A DNA stretch of 35,917 bases, taken from assembly GCA_902500705.1 (NCBI GenBank), contig CABVRR010000016.1, forward strand, positions 12,377 through 48,293, in the 5' to 3' direction. The position numbers and the translations under genes are program-made. Origin of the DNA: an uncultured Nitrospira sp. (GTDB taxonomy: Bacteria; Nitrospirota; Nitrospiria; Nitrospirales; Nitrospiraceae). This document shows positions 24,687 to 34,399 of the stretch, piece by piece (the first letter of the stretch is position 1; the number at the start of each line of letters is the position of its first letter). The notes under the pieces were generated by a model, which was not told the origin of the DNA, made no database searches, and was given only the letters and a program-made list of their open reading frames with translations.

Positions 24687-25639
24687 TTGATTGGAGCCAC
24701 ACCGCATTCACCATCGCCGTCATTCTTGGCAGCTGCCTGACCTTGGCTGGGATGTTGATCTGGGTCGAACGACGACTGCTCGGTGTCTGGCAAGAACGAT
24801 ATGGCCCGAACCGTCTGGGGCCAGGCGGATGCCTGCAATCATTGGCTGATATGATCAAGATCTTCACGAAAGAAGACTGGATCCCACCCTTTGCGGATAA
24901 GGCGGTGTTCGTGATCACACCAGCCATCGTCGTGATCACTGCACTCATGTCGTTTGCCGTAGTGCCGATCGCACCGAGCTTCGTTGTCGCCGATCTCAAT
25001 GTCGGGGTTATGTTCTTCTTGGCCATGTCGAGCCTTGCCGCCTACAGTGTCATCATCGGAGGGTGGGCATCCAACAACAAATTCGCGTTTCTCGGCAGCC
25101 TTCGGGCGATCGCGCAATTATTGAGTTATGAAGTCTTCATGGGAATATCCCTCATGGGCGCGGTGCTCTTGGCCGGGTCGTTCAACCTCAGTGATATTGT
25201 GGAGGCACAACGGCATCAATGGTTTGTGATTCCTCAATTTCTTGGGTTTCTTGGGTTTTTCATGGCGGGACTGGCTGAAGCCCATCGCACCCCGTTCGAT
25301 ATGCCTGAGGCGGAAGCCGAGCTCGTTGCCGGCTACCACTCGGAGTACAGTGGGATGAAATTTGGGATGTTCTTTGTCGGTGAATATCTCAGCATTCTTC
25401 TCCTTTCGGCAATGACCGTGATCCTGTTCTTCGGTGGGTGGCACGGACCCTGGTTGCCGCCGATGGTGTGGTTTGCCGTAAAGATGTTCGGCTTCATTGC
25501 CCTGATTATTCTGATTCGCGCGGCCTGGCCTCGGTTCCGTTTTGATCAACTCCTGTCATTCGGGTGGAAGGTCGTGATGCCGCTCGCGTTGGTCAATCTC
25601 TTGGTCACGGGCGGGGTGGTGTTGTGGAGAGCAGGATGA
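24683..25639 (+). CDS. nuoH: NADH-quinone oxidoreductase subunit H
   Basis: This 318-residue membrane subunit has about eight transmembrane helices and forms the quinone-tunnel entrance and the link between the arms. Family signatures seen are [18 protein letters not shown] in the first cytoplasmic loop, the [13 protein letters not shown] loop and the [19 protein letters not shown] stretch with the acidic residues near quinone. GGAGG at 24673-24677 and the ATGA overlap with the nuoG stop fix the start at 24683. The earlier in-frame ATG at 24632 lies inside nuoG. A 69-base gap with no clear structure separates it from nuoI. Confidence 0.96.
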   Translation: MIDWSHTAFTIAVILGSCLTLAGMLIWVERRLLGVWQERYGPNRLGPGGCLQSLADMIKIFTKEDWIPPFADKAVFVITPAIVVITALMSFAVVPIAPSFVVADLNVGVMFFLAMSSLAAYSVIIGGWASNNKFAFLGSLRAIAQLLSYEVFMGISLMGAVLLAGSFNLSDIVEAQRHQWFVIPQFLGFLGFFMAGLAEAHRTPFDMPEAEAELVAGYHSEYSGMKFGMFFVGEYLSILLLSAMTVILFFGGWHGPWLPPMVWFAVKMFGFIALIILIRAAWPRFRFDQLLSFGWKVVMPLALVNLLVTGGVVLWRAG

Positions 25640-25708
25640 CAGGCACTCACCATCTTGTAGGGAACATAGGTCGGTGCGTGTGCGAAGGGGCTTAGAACGG
25701 CTGTACGC

Positions 25709-26251
25709 ATGATGAACACATGGATATATGCCCGTAATCTGATCGTGGGGTTATGGATTGTCTTTAAACGGACCTTCACGAAGCCGGTCACGGTTCAATA
25801 TCCAGAGGAACGACCGTATTTGCCGCCACGCTGGCGTGGACGAATCGTCCTCACTAGAGATCCTGACGGGGAAGAGCGCTGTGTCGCCTGCTACCTCTGC
25901 TCTGTGGCTTGTCCGGTCGATTGTATTGCGCTTCAGGCTGCGGACAATCCGGAGGCTCACGACCGCCGCTATCCGGCATTCTTCCGGATCAATTTTTCAC
26001 GCTGTATCTATTGCGGCATGTGTGAGGAAGCCTGTCCGACCAATGCGATCCAACTCATTCCAGATTTCGAACAGAGTGAATATGCTCGTCGGAATCTGGT
26101 CTACGAGAAGGAAGATCTGCTCATCAGCGGGACCGGCAAGTATCCGGACTATAACTTTTATCGAGTGGCCGGCGTGAGAACTCACGACAAAGACAAAGGA
26201 GAGGGTGAGCACGAACTCCATCCTGTAGATGTGAGGAGTTTGCTGCCTTAA
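25709..26251 (+). CDS. nuoI: NADH-quinone oxidoreductase subunit I
   Basis: This 180-residue ferredoxin-like subunit, the same length as E. coli NuoI, carries [4Fe-4S] clusters N6a and N6b. The two motifs are Cys58, Cys61, Cys64, Cys68 ([12 protein letters not shown]) and Cys99, Cys102, Cys105, Cys109 ([12 protein letters not shown]). An amphipathic N-terminal helix ([19 protein letters not shown]) anchors it to the membrane. ATG 25709 and 25712 are adjacent alternatives and neither has a strong ribosome-binding site. A 128-base gap containing a repeat separates it from nuoJ. Confidence 0.96.
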   Translation: MMNTWIYARNLIVGLWIVFKRTFTKPVTVQYPEERPYLPPRWRGRIVLTRDPDGEERCVACYLCSVACPVDCIALQAADNPEAHDRRYPAFFRINFSRCIYCGMCEEACPTNAIQLIPDFEQSEYARRNLVYEKEDLLISGTGKYPDYNFYRVAGVRTHDKDKGEGEHELHPVDVRSLLP

Positions 26252-26276
26252 CAGAGAGCGTAAAGCGGTTGATGTT

Positions 26277-26334
26277 GTGCTTCGTGTTTCGAGCTTCTCG
26301 TTTTGGAAGCAACACAAAGCATGAAGTTCTTAGC
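26277..26334. repeat. imperfect hairpin/repeat in the nuoI-nuoJ gap
   Basis: The left part (from 26275, TTGTGCTTCGTGTT) pairs imperfectly with AACACAAAGCATGAA to the right, with a further GCTTC/GAAGC pairing inside. It contains both GTGCTTCGTG, shared with the nuoCD-nuoE hairpin, and AGTTCTTAGC (26325-26334), shared with the nuoE-nuoF gap. This composite structure supports a single repeat family scattered in the operon gaps. Confidence 0.45.
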
Positions 26335-26379
26335 CTGGAATCTTTGATCTGTGAGATAAAACGTCGAGGTGTGTGAGTT

Positions 26380-26877
26380 ATGGAAACGCTATTCTACATC
26401 GCCGCCGCCGTCACACTCCTGGCGACGTTGCGCGTCATTACGCATGTACATGCGGTCCATGCGCTGCTCTACCTGGTTGTGGCACTGATCGCGTTATCGC
26501 TGATTTTCTATTTGCTCGGTGCAGAGTTCGCTGCCGCGCTCGAAATCATTATTTACGGGGGTGCCATCATGGTGCTCTTTATTTTTGTCGTCATGCTCCT
26601 GGGGCCGCTCGCCGTTGAACAGGAACGGACCTGGCTCACGCCCGGCGCATGGGTAGGACCCAGTATCCTGGCCCTGGTGCTGTTAGGGGAGGTGGGCTAC
26701 CTCATTGTGGCCGGGGACCTTCCCGCTATATCTATTCAAGAACCAAGACAGAAAGCGGTCTCCATCGCCCTCTTTGGACCCTATATCATCGGGGTGGAAC
26801 TGGCGTCGATGCTGTTGCTGCCTGGTTTGATCGGCGCCTATCACTTAGGGCGTCGTTTATCGAGTGAGGCTCGTTGA
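26380..26877 (+). CDS. nuoJ: NADH-quinone oxidoreductase subunit J
   Basis: This 165-residue membrane subunit has five transmembrane helices. The conserved third helix contains [19 protein letters not shown], with the glutamate and the pi-bulge region ([10 protein letters not shown]) that moves during coupling. The C-terminal helix contains [17 protein letters not shown]. The ATG at 26380 follows a GAGGTGTGTGAGTT leader with a weak ribosome-binding site. Its stop overlaps the nuoK start by one base (TGATG at 26875-26879). Confidence 0.95.
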   Translation: METLFYIAAAVTLLATLRVITHVHAVHALLYLVVALIALSLIFYLLGAEFAAALEIIIYGGAIMVLFIFVVMLLGPLAVEQERTWLTPGAWVGPSILALVLLGEVGYLIVAGDLPAISIQEPRQKAVSIALFGPYIIGVELASMLLLPGLIGAYHLGRRLSSEAR

Positions 26878-27176
26878 TGTTGAGCACGCCGGCGCTCCTA
26901 TTGGCCACGATGCTGTTTGGTCTTGGCTTGATCGGCTTATTGAGCCGACGGAACATTCTGTACATGCTCCTCTCGCTCGAAATCATGCTGAATGCTGCCG
27001 CGCTCGCGTTCATTGCTGGGGGAGCTCGTTGGGGACAAGTCGATGGAGAGATCATGTTCTTGTTCATCCTCACCCTGGCAGCGGCTGAAGTCTCTGTGGC
27101 GCTGGGAATCGTGCTGCAGTTGTCGTACCGGTTTAGAACATTGGATGCCGATGCATTCAGTGAGATGAGAGGTTGA
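26877..27176 (+). CDS. nuoK: NADH-quinone oxidoreductase subunit K
   Basis: This 99-residue, three-helix membrane subunit is homologous to MrpC. The conserved glutamates of helices 2 and 3 are present in [13 protein letters not shown] and [11 protein letters not shown] and belong to the central proton path. ATG 26877 is preferred over TTG 26874 because it makes the usual one-base stop-start overlap with nuoJ and lies seven bases after GAGG at 26866-26869. A 139-base gap separates it from nuoL. That gap has an 8-base direct repeat (CGAAACAT at 27253 and 27274) but no gene. Confidence 0.95.
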   Translation: MLSTPALLLATMLFGLGLIGLLSRRNILYMLLSLEIMLNAAALAFIAGGARWGQVDGEIMFLFILTLAAAEVSVALGIVLQLSYRFRTLDADAFSEMRG

Positions 27177-27315
27177 GCCACGTGAACAATCCGGCAAAGG
27201 GCTGAAGGTGACTGGTTCCCAGTTTCATATGTCACAACCCGATTACTCGGCTCGAAACATGACACTCGCTATACGAAACATTCTCTAGCGGGTTCCGGGA
27301 ACGACGAGAGATGAG

Positions 27316-29205
27316 ATGATGAACTTGCTTTGGCTCATCCCCATTCTTCCGCTCGCCGGATTTCTGATACTGGCCTTGCACGGCGAGCACTTGTCTCGTC
27401 GGCTGGTCGCATGGGTTGGATGCGGTTCCGTCGGCATGTCTGCTTGTATCACTGCGCTCGTCGGCGTCGAGTTTTTCCATGGCCTTCCGGATCGTGCATC
27501 TTATCAGCAGACCATGTGGAACTGGATCGACACGTCCGAGATGACCGTCGGACTCTCCTGGCATCTGGATGCGCTCTCATTTCTCATGGTTGCGGTGATC
27601 ACGGGCATCGGCTTTTTGATCCATCTGTACTCGACCGAATACTTGTCCGACGATGATGGCTACGCACGGTTTTTTGCCTACATGAATCTGTTTGTATCAG
27701 CCATGCTGACGTTGGTGTTGGCAGACAATCTGCTGCTGCTCTATCTCGGCTGGGAAGGGGTAGGGCTCTGCAGCTACCTCTTGATCGGCTTTTGGTATCA
27801 CAAACCGGAATACGGCACCGCCGCACAGAAGGCCTTCATCGTGACTCGTATCGGAGACACGGCCTTTGCCGTCGGCCTGTTTATCATCTTTACGCAATTG
27901 AAGACGTTATCCATCCAGCAGGTCCAGACCCTTGCCGTTGAGGCATGGCCGGTTGGATCGAATATCGCCATGATCGTGGCCGTGCTGCTTTTGATCGGCG
28001 CCGTGGGAAAGTCGGCACAATTGCCGCTTCAAGTATGGTTGCCGGACGCGATGGCAGGTCCCACGCCGGTCAGCGCGCTGATCCATGCGGCAACAATGGT
28101 GACAGCGGGTGTCTACCTGATCGCTCGCATGCATGACCTCTTTGCCCTGGCGCCGCTGGTACAAGGGATCGTCGCAGTGGTCGGCCTGCTGACGTTGTTA
28201 CTCGCAGCCTCCAGCGCCTTGGTGCAGCACGACATTAAGCGAGTGCTTGCCTATTCGACCATGAGCCAGATCGGCTATATGTTCCTTGCACTCGGTGTCG
28301 GCGCCTGGTCTGCCGCGCTCTTTCATTTTCTCACTCATTCTTGCTTCAAAGCGCTGCTGTTTTTAGCAGCCGGATCTGTCATCCATAGCCTCCACCATGA
28401 GCAAGACATTTTCCGCATGGGAGGGCTTAGACGACAGCTGCCGTGGACATTCTGGACATTTCTTATTGGGGCTGCAGCGATGTCCGGCGTCCCCTTGATC
28501 ACCGCTGGGTTCTACAGTAAGGACTGGATCTTGTGGTCGGTCTGGTCTTCGCCGTTGAGCCAGCAGTGGATGTGGGTTGGTGCGTTACTTGGGGCATTCC
28601 TCACCGGTCTGTACAGTTTCCGGTTGATCTTTCGGGTCTTTTTTGGAGAGGTCCGCACTGCGGCACACGGGGAGCCAGGCCTTGCGATGCGAGTTCCTCT
28701 TGTGGTGCTGGCGGGTCTCTCTCTCTCTGTCGGTTTTCTCGAAATCCCTCACACGCTTGGCGGCCTGTCTCTGTTTGGCCCCTATTTATCCCAGGTCTTG
28801 CCGACGATGGAGGTACGGCCGGGGATGGATGACTCGAGTGAGGCGTTCGAACAGATCGCCGTCACCTGCTCGGCTTTGCTGGGGATCGGATTGGCCGCGT
28901 TCTTCTTTCTCCCACGAGTAAGTGTGGTCGACCGACTTGTAGGAACAGCAGTGGGTCGTTTCTTCGTGCCCTTCTGGCAAGGTGGATGGGGGTTTGATCG
29001 TCTCTATGAGCGTGCATTCATCCAACCCTGGTTCGCTCTGACCCGCGACGCAGGTGAGTTCCTCGACCGAGGCTACGGAGTACTCGTCACGGGAGCTGAA
29101 TTCTGCCATGTACGGTTGAGTCGTACTCAAACGGGGCATATCCGTTGGTACGCGGCCACGATTGCCGTGGGCACGCTGATGTTGCTCGGTCTATTTGCGT
29201 TGTAA
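27316..29205 (+). CDS. nuoL: NADH-quinone oxidoreductase subunit L
   Basis: This 629-residue antiporter-like subunit lies at the distal end of the membrane arm and includes a C-terminal extension long enough for the lateral helix. The proton-channel residues are present: Glu147 in YLGWEGVGLCSYLL and Lys232 in GAVGKSAQLPLQVWLPDAM, followed by the GPTPVSALIHAATMVTAGVYL stretch in the same region. The length and residues agree with a functional canonical NuoL (613 residues in E. coli). ATG 27316 and ATG 27319 are adjacent, and GAGAG lies just before. Its stop overlaps nuoM by one base (TAATG). Confidence 0.95.
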   Translation: MMNLLWLIPILPLAGFLILALHGEHLSRRLVAWVGCGSVGMSACITALVGVEFFHGLPDRASYQQTMWNWIDTSEMTVGLSWHLDALSFLMVAVITGIGFLIHLYSTEYLSDDDGYARFFAYMNLFVSAMLTLVLADNLLLLYLGWEGVGLCSYLLIGFWYHKPEYGTAAQKAFIVTRIGDTAFAVGLFIIFTQLKTLSIQQVQTLAVEAWPVGSNIAMIVAVLLLIGAVGKSAQLPLQVWLPDAMAGPTPVSALIHAATMVTAGVYLIARMHDLFALAPLVQGIVAVVGLLTLLLAASSALVQHDIKRVLAYSTMSQIGYMFLALGVGAWSAALFHFLTHSCFKALLFLAAGSVIHSLHHEQDIFRMGGLRRQLPWTFWTFLIGAAAMSGVPLITAGFYSKDWILWSVWSSPLSQQWMWVGALLGAFLTGLYSFRLIFRVFFGEVRTAAHGEPGLAMRVPLVVLAGLSLSVGFLEIPHTLGGLSLFGPYLSQVLPTMEVRPGMDDSSEAFEQIAVTCSALLGIGLAAFFFLPRVSVVDRLVGTAVGRFFVPFWQGGWGFDRLYERAFIQPWFALTRDAGEFLDRGYGVLVTGAEFCHVRLSRTQTGHIRWYAATIAVGTLMLLGLFAL

Positions 29206-30758
29206 TGCCTATGACCCTTTGGCTGCTCATATTGATCCCGATGCTGGCTGCGCCTCTCTCATGGATGGGACAGCAGTGGTCACGTCATGCTGCCCGCTGG
29301 ATCGCGCTTGGCGCCTTGTCTCTTGATTTTCTTCTGGCCCTGGTGCTCTGGAGCCAAGGCCCCCCGGGCTCAGCTTCTGGTCACGGTTCGTGGCTCGTTG
29401 AAAGCCAAACCAGCTGGATTCCTCGGTGGGGTATTAGTCTGCATCTTGGTCTTGATGGTCTCAGCCTGGTGCTCATCCTCCTCACGGCGTTTCTCGGCAT
29501 CATCGCCATCATCGCATCCTGGACAGACATCCAGAATCGAGTCGGGTTTTTCCATTGCAATGTCCTCCTGGCGCTCGGTGGAGTGATCGGGGTATTTCTC
29601 GCGATCGATCTCATTCTGTTTTTCTTTTTTTGGGAATTCATGCTGGTGCCGATCTATCTCCTGATCGCCGTCTGGGGGCATGCCAATCGCCGATACGCCT
29701 CGTTCAAATTCTTTTTGTTTACCCAGGCGGGGAGTCTGTTACTCCTCGTCGCGATGATCACCATGGCCTTTCTTCATCAACAGGCAACCGGGAGGCCTAG
29801 CTTCGACTATGCCGATCTCATGGGTCTGACGCTGACCCGGGAGATGGCCTGGTGGCTCGCACTCGCATTCTTCATTGCCTTTGTGGTGAAGCTGCCGGCG
29901 CCACCCTTTCATACCTGGTTGCCCGACACCTACACCGAAGCTCCGACCGGGGTCAGTATTATTCTCGCCGGGTTGCTGGCAAAAACGGGAGCCTATGGAT
30001 TGCTGCGATATACGGTTCCCATGTTTCCAGAGATCATGAGCGAGTTTGCACCCTTCGCCATGGGACTTGGCGCCGCCGGCATTCTTTACGGAGCGGTCTT
30101 AGCCTGTTCTCAAACCGATTTGAAACGACTCATCGCCTACAGTAGCTTAAGCCATATGGGATTTATCTTGCTGGGTGCCTTTGCTATGACGGAATTGGCT
30201 TTGCAAGGAGTCGTCATGCAATTGGTGGCACATGGGCTGAGTACCGGTGGTCTCTTTCTGCTGGCTGGTGCCCTGTACGAACGATTTCAGACCAGAGACA
30301 TGCGACAGATGGGAGGGTTGTGGAAAGTGATTCCCCGTGTCGCATCGATGGCGTTATTTTTTGCCTGTGCGTCACTCGGGCTGCCAGGTTTGGCAAATTT
30401 TATCGGCGAATTTCTCGTGCTGTTCGGGTCCTATTCTGTTCAGCCGATCATCACGATTCTGGCCTCAATCGGCATGGTCATGGCCGCGATATATTCACTC
30501 GGCATGATGCAGCGCACGTTCTTCGGCCAACTGCGTGAAACCCGTTCGATACCGGACCTCTCGAATGTTGCGTTCGGCACATTGCTGCTCATGGCGGTCC
30601 TTCAGGTCTGGCTCGGCCTCTATCCGAGACCGGTGTTGGCAACCACAAAACCGGTAGTGGACGCTCTTATCCAGTCAGCATCGTTGCCAGCCCAGGCGTC
30701 TCATTCAGTACCGGTCATGCCGTCCACTCTCTTCACTTCGCAGGCGAATACTCCATGA
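29205..30758 (+). CDS. nuoM: NADH-quinone oxidoreductase subunit M
   Basis: This 517-residue antiporter-like proton-pumping subunit has Glu144 in FFWEFMLVPIYLL, which matches the E. coli position. The channel lysines lie in FVVKLPAPPFHTWLPD and GLLAKTGAYGLLR. The start ATG 29205 overlaps the nuoL stop by one base, with ATG 29211 as an alternative two codons later. The open frame extends upstream to 29145 inside nuoL and is not expected to be used. There is only one nuoM in this cluster, so it is not the two-NuoM arrangement that has been described for some complex I loci in Nitrospira. The stop overlaps nuoN as ATGA. Confidence 0.95.
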   Translation: MPMTLWLLILIPMLAAPLSWMGQQWSRHAARWIALGALSLDFLLALVLWSQGPPGSASGHGSWLVESQTSWIPRWGISLHLGLDGLSLVLILLTAFLGIIAIIASWTDIQNRVGFFHCNVLLALGGVIGVFLAIDLILFFFFWEFMLVPIYLLIAVWGHANRRYASFKFFLFTQAGSLLLLVAMITMAFLHQQATGRPSFDYADLMGLTLTREMAWWLALAFFIAFVVKLPAPPFHTWLPDTYTEAPTGVSIILAGLLAKTGAYGLLRYTVPMFPEIMSEFAPFAMGLGAAGILYGAVLACSQTDLKRLIAYSSLSHMGFILLGAFAMTELALQGVVMQLVAHGLSTGGLFLLAGALYERFQTRDMRQMGGLWKVIPRVASMALFFACASLGLPGLANFIGEFLVLFGSYSVQPIITILASIGMVMAAIYSLGMMQRTFFGQLRETRSIPDLSNVAFGTLLLMAVLQVWLGLYPRPVLATTKPVVDALIQSASLPAQASHSVPVMPSTLFTSQANTP

Positions 30759-32242
30759 GCCTTCAAGACCTTATCGTGCTGACCCCCATTCTCAATCTTG
30801 GGATATTTTGTCTCGTGACCATGCTCGCCATCGCCTTTCGGAGAAACCATGCGAGAATTGCAGCCTTTGCGTTCGTGGCTTGTCTGCTCACACTGGCAAC
30901 TCTGCCCTGGGTCGCCTCAGCAACGCCACGGGCGGTCACGGCGTTATTGATAGTGGATCGCTATGCCCTGTTGTACATGGGGATCGTCCTCTGCACGACC
31001 ATGATGGTGATTGGGCTCTCCTATCACTATCTGCACATCCAATTTCGTGAGCGTGACGGAATTGAAGAGTATTACCTTCTGCTTCTCCTCGCGACGTTTG
31101 GGGGACTGGTGCTTACTGTCTCGGTCCACTTCGTGTCGTTTTTTCTGGGACTCGAATTGCTCGGTCTGTCTCTCTGCAGTTTGATCGGATACGTACGAAC
31201 CAGACGCCATCCGATGGAAGCCGCGGTGAAATACCTGCTGCTCTCTATCTCTGCCTCGGCGATTCTGTTATTCGGCATGGCCCTCTTGTACTTTGAAAGT
31301 GGGTCCATGACATTTCGTGGGGTAGGGATGGTGGTCAAACAGGTGCAGGCCGTGCCTGGACTCTGGTTGGGAGGCGTCGTTCTGGTCTTTATCGGCATCG
31401 CATTGAAACTTGGGTTGGCGCCGTTTCATATGTGGATTCCCGATGTGTACCAAGGTGCTCCAGCCCCCATCACGGCGTATATCGCCACGGTGTCCAAGGG
31501 AGCGTTGGTCGCGTTATTGCTCCGTTTCGTGACGGATATTGGAGCGTTGGAACTTCCCTCACTGGTCCATCTGTTTAGCCTCCTGGCCGTCGTGTCGATG
31601 GTCGTGGGGAACGTGCTCGCCCTGTTTCAACAGAATGTCAAACGGCTTCTGGCGTATTCCTCGATTGCCCATCTCGGATATCTCCTTGTGGCGTTGTTGG
31701 CCGGCGGCCCCACAGCTGCTGAAGCCGTCACATTCTATGTGATCGTGTACTGTGCCATGACGCTGGGATCCTTCGGTGTGGTAACCGCGTACTCTCGTGA
31801 AGCAGGGGATGCAGAACAGTTTGAAGACTATCGCGGGTTATTTTGGACACGTCCCTGGCTCGCCGCCATGTTGGCACTGAGCCTATTATCGCTGGCTGGT
31901 ATCCCGGTCACGGCTGGATTTATCGGAAAGTTTTATGCCATTGCCGCTGGCGTCGATGCTGGACTGTGGTGGCTGGTGTTGGCGTTGATTGGGAATAGTG
32001 TCGTCAGCTTGTACTATTACCTGCGACTGGTCGTGACCCTGTTCGGTGATAAGCCGGCGTCCGCCACTACTCCTCAAGGGCTCGCTATAGAATCTCCGCA
32101 AACATCAGGTTGGATGGCCATCTGCTCTCTGGGGCTTGTCGCCTCGATCATCCTCATCATAGGAATCTATCCAGAACCACTCATGGAGTTGATCCGCACT
32201 TCCGTCAGCAATCTGCTCATGGTGGCTCAGCAGAAACCATGA
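30755..32242 (+). CDS. nuoN: NADH-quinone oxidoreductase subunit N
   Basis: This 495-residue antiporter-like subunit sits next to NuoK in the membrane arm. Glutamate in FFLGLELLGLSLCSLIGY, and lysines in IALKLGLAPFHMWIPDVY and ATVSKGALVALLL, are the expected proton-path residues. The gene is coupled to nuoM by a four-base overlap and closes the cluster. Only 36 bases separate its stop from the convergent DUF6573-like gene. There is no strong terminator, only a 5-bp TTGGC/GCCAA stem, so read-through antisense into that gene is possible. Confidence 0.95.
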   Translation: MSLQDLIVLTPILNLGIFCLVTMLAIAFRRNHARIAAFAFVACLLTLATLPWVASATPRAVTALLIVDRYALLYMGIVLCTTMMVIGLSYHYLHIQFRERDGIEEYYLLLLLATFGGLVLTVSVHFVSFFLGLELLGLSLCSLIGYVRTRRHPMEAAVKYLLLSISASAILLFGMALLYFESGSMTFRGVGMVVKQVQAVPGLWLGGVVLVFIGIALKLGLAPFHMWIPDVYQGAPAPITAYIATVSKGALVALLLRFVTDIGALELPSLVHLFSLLAVVSMVVGNVLALFQQNVKRLLAYSSIAHLGYLLVALLAGGPTAAEAVTFYVIVYCAMTLGSFGVVTAYSREAGDAEQFEDYRGLFWTRPWLAAMLALSLLSLAGIPVTAGFIGKFYAIAAGVDAGLWWLVLALIGNSVVSLYYYLRLVVTLFGDKPASATTPQGLAIESPQTSGWMAICSLGLVASIILIIGIYPEPLMELIRTSVSNLLMVAQQKP

Positions 32243-32278
32243 ATGATTTTTGGCGTGAAGCAGGTGAAAGCCAATAAA

Positions 32279-32971
32279 TTAGTTCATCGGAATGATGGTA
32301 GCCGACACTTCATTCGGTAACAGTAAGGTCGCTACCGCGCGATTCTGCTCGTCCGGTTGAATCAACGCGAACAACGGCACCGGCTGTGGCACGCCGCCCG
32401 GCGGCATGGACAACATCGCCGGAAAGTCGATCAGTGGAGAGAGCGTGGCCTGGCTGGCAATGCGAAGCCGAAAGGCCATTAGGACATCCCGCAATCGCTC
32501 CGCCTTCTCGTTTTCCGACAGCGACTCACCGGGTGCAATCCCGATCTCCCAGAGCGGTTTCGTGACCGTGACGGGAAAGGTCAGACCGAGTTTCTGCGCA
32601 TCGGTTGACACATCAATCAGAAATCCGGATTGGATCGCTTGCTGACGATTCGTGATCAGCTGATTGGCCGGGGCATCGGTCCGCACCTCCAACGCATTGC
32701 CTGCATTCGTTGGGTGTTCGAGCTTCGGCTCTTCTGTCGTCAGTAACGTCGAGGCGGATTCGATCAGCACGTCACCGTTTGAGGCATCATGACCGGACGA
32801 TACAACTGCCTCTTCCGGTAGCGTGGGAAGTGCTTGGACGAGACCATCGTAGACTCGTTTGGCCGATTCAGACCAAGCCGGATTAAACGGCCGACCAGAG
32901 AACGCCGCGTCGGCGGCTTTTCGTTCATCGTGTGTGAGAATCCGTGGGGTGCGTGTCGTATCCATAGCCAT
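32279..32971 (-). CDS. hypothetical protein with DUF6573-like C-terminal domain
   Basis: This is a 230-residue soluble protein without signal peptide. The N-terminal segment (ILTHDERKAADAAFSGRPFNPAW) is one I associate with many small proteins of unknown function. A Ser/Glu-rich linker follows at about 55-105. The C-terminal part has GFLIDVSTDAQKLGLTFPV, then LWEIGI, RLRDVLMAFRLRI and LFALIQPDE, resembling DUF6573 proteins that occur on mobile elements and chromosomes. The function is unknown. ATG 32971 is used, with ATG 32965 as a close alternative. It is downstream of and in the same orientation as the MFS gene, 31 bases from it, so co-transcription is possible. Confidence 0.65.
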   Translation of the reverse strand: MAMDTTRTPRILTHDERKAADAAFSGRPFNPAWSESAKRVYDGLVQALPTLPEEAVVSSGHDASNGDVLIESASTLLTTEEPKLEHPTNAGNALEVRTDAPANQLITNRQQAIQSGFLIDVSTDAQKLGLTFPVTVTKPLWEIGIAPGESLSENEKAERLRDVLMAFRLRIASQATLSPLIDFPAMLSMPPGGVPQPVPLFALIQPDEQNRAVATLLLPNEVSATIIPMN

Positions 32972-33002
32972 CAGATAAGCCTGGCTCCCTACAAGTCAAG
33001 AG

Positions 33003-34268
33003 CTAATCGGGTAGGCGTTGGCCCTTCGTTTCAGGAGCGAAAAAAAGCACAATAAGTCCAAGCAGATAGATCAGCGCAACGGTGCTGGCTGCTCGTCCAA
33101 ACGTGCCCAAGGTTGTGACCAGCCAGCCCGTCAGGAGAGGAGCAGCTGAGGCTAAGGCGCGTCCTGCGTTGAAGCAGATTCCTGCGCCGGTCGCCCGTAG
33201 TTGTGTCGGGTACAGCTCCGGAAGATAGATCGGAAACCCGCTGAAGATTCCGTTGTTGAAAAATCCTAAGATCGGCAAGAGCATCAACACTCCGGCATAG
33301 GTCGAGGGGAGCAGATACGTGACCGGCAGCATAATGAAACTCCCAAGACACATCAGCGCGAATACCGGTCTCCTCCCGAATCGGTCGGCCAGGGGGCCGA
33401 AGCCAAGATATCCGAAGATCGCACCGGCATTGAGAGCCATGATGGCATAACTCACGTATTTGGCAAGCATGGCAGGATCTTGCCCTTTCAAATCCGGTAA
33501 CTCACGGATGAGTGTCGGAGCCCAATTCGTCGATCCCCAGAGGCCGAACACCGCCACGAACGCCAGCGTTGACCCGACCAGCGTGGCTCGCCGAAGATCT
33601 CCATGAAAGATGGCCGTGAGGGGGACGGCTTGCTGCTCACGTGCATGTTTCCAGCGTTCTGGCTCTTTCACCCACCAACGAACGAACAGCGCGACGAAGG
33701 CGGGAAGAATACCGATGACGAACAACCCTCGCCAGCCGTAGGCGTCTCGTAACGTGAGATTCATCATCGCAGCTAAAAAGAATCCCACGGCCCATGCCGA
33801 TTGGAGAACCCCCGCCGCTTTGGCACGTTTCTCTTCAGGCCAGGTCTCGGCCACGATTGCGGCTCCGGCCGCCCATTCACCGCCGATCCCGAGCGCAGTC
33901 AAGAAGCGGGACAGCGCGAGATGCCACCATGTTTCTGCCAGGGCGGCTGCACCGGTAAAGACGGCGTAGATAATGATCGTGGCGATCAATACCTTCGTGC
34001 GACCGAAACGGTCCGCCAGGATGCCGAAGGTAATGCCGCCGACCGCCCAGCCGACGAGAAAAATAGAAAAAATAATGCCCCCGTACCAGCCGATTTGCTC
34101 GGTGGTCGGTGGGCCGCTCGACGTCTCCAGTAAGTCGTGCAAGGCGGGATGCAAGACAATGGCATAAATCGTCGCATCCATCGCATCGAAGACCCAGCCT
34201 AACCAGGCCACGAATAAGACCAGCCACTGATAAGGGGTGACACCTGATCGCCAAGAGGAGGAGGTCAT
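33003..34268 (-). CDS. MFS transporter, sugar/organic-acid:H+ symporter type
   Basis: This is a 421-residue protein with twelve predicted transmembrane helices. The start DAMDATIYAIVLHPAL in helix 1 and the motif-A loops GILADRFGRTK (between helices 2 and 3) and GPLADRFGRRP (between 8 and 9) place it in the Major Facilitator Superfamily. It is closest in style to the sialate, aromatic-acid and metabolite:H+ symporter branch (GIGGEWAAGAAIVAETWP is typical). The substrate cannot be named. The long loop with SSGPPTTEQIGWYGG after helix 1 is unusual but short enough to fit. No strong ribosome-binding site precedes ATG 34268. It is divergent from the J-domain gene. Confidence 0.87.
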   Translation of the reverse strand: MTSSSWRSGVTPYQWLVLFVAWLGWVFDAMDATIYAIVLHPALHDLLETSSGPPTTEQIGWYGGIIFSIFLVGWAVGGITFGILADRFGRTKVLIATIIIYAVFTGAAALAETWWHLALSRFLTALGIGGEWAAGAAIVAETWPEEKRAKAAGVLQSAWAVGFFLAAMMNLTLRDAYGWRGLFVIGILPAFVALFVRWWVKEPERWKHAREQQAVPLTAIFHGDLRRATLVGSTLAFVAVFGLWGSTNWAPTLIRELPDLKGQDPAMLAKYVSYAIMALNAGAIFGYLGFGPLADRFGRRPVFALMCLGSFIMLPVTYLLPSTYAGVLMLLPILGFFNNGIFSGFPIYLPELYPTQLRATGAGICFNAGRALASAAPLLTGWLVTTLGTFGRAASTVALIYLLGLIVLFFAPETKGQRLPD

Positions 34269-34399
34269 GCCGTAGCTCTGTTCATCTGCTGGATGGGTGA
34301 TCGCATGTCCGATGAGATAGCTGCGTGACCATGCGCTACGATGTGCGCAAGGCTAAGTAGGTTCTTAGCCCCTGTCAAGGTGAAGCGAGTGGAACCGCA

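Noticed and set aside
27253-27281. CGAAACAT direct repeat in the nuoK-nuoL gap
   Set aside because: There are only two 8-base copies at a 21-base distance, with no third copy or link to a known site, so chance is a good explanation.
32248-32276. Terminator between nuoN and the convergent gene
   Set aside because: The only stem is about five base pairs (TTGGC/GCCAA) with a long loop and weak T-runs, too poor to call.
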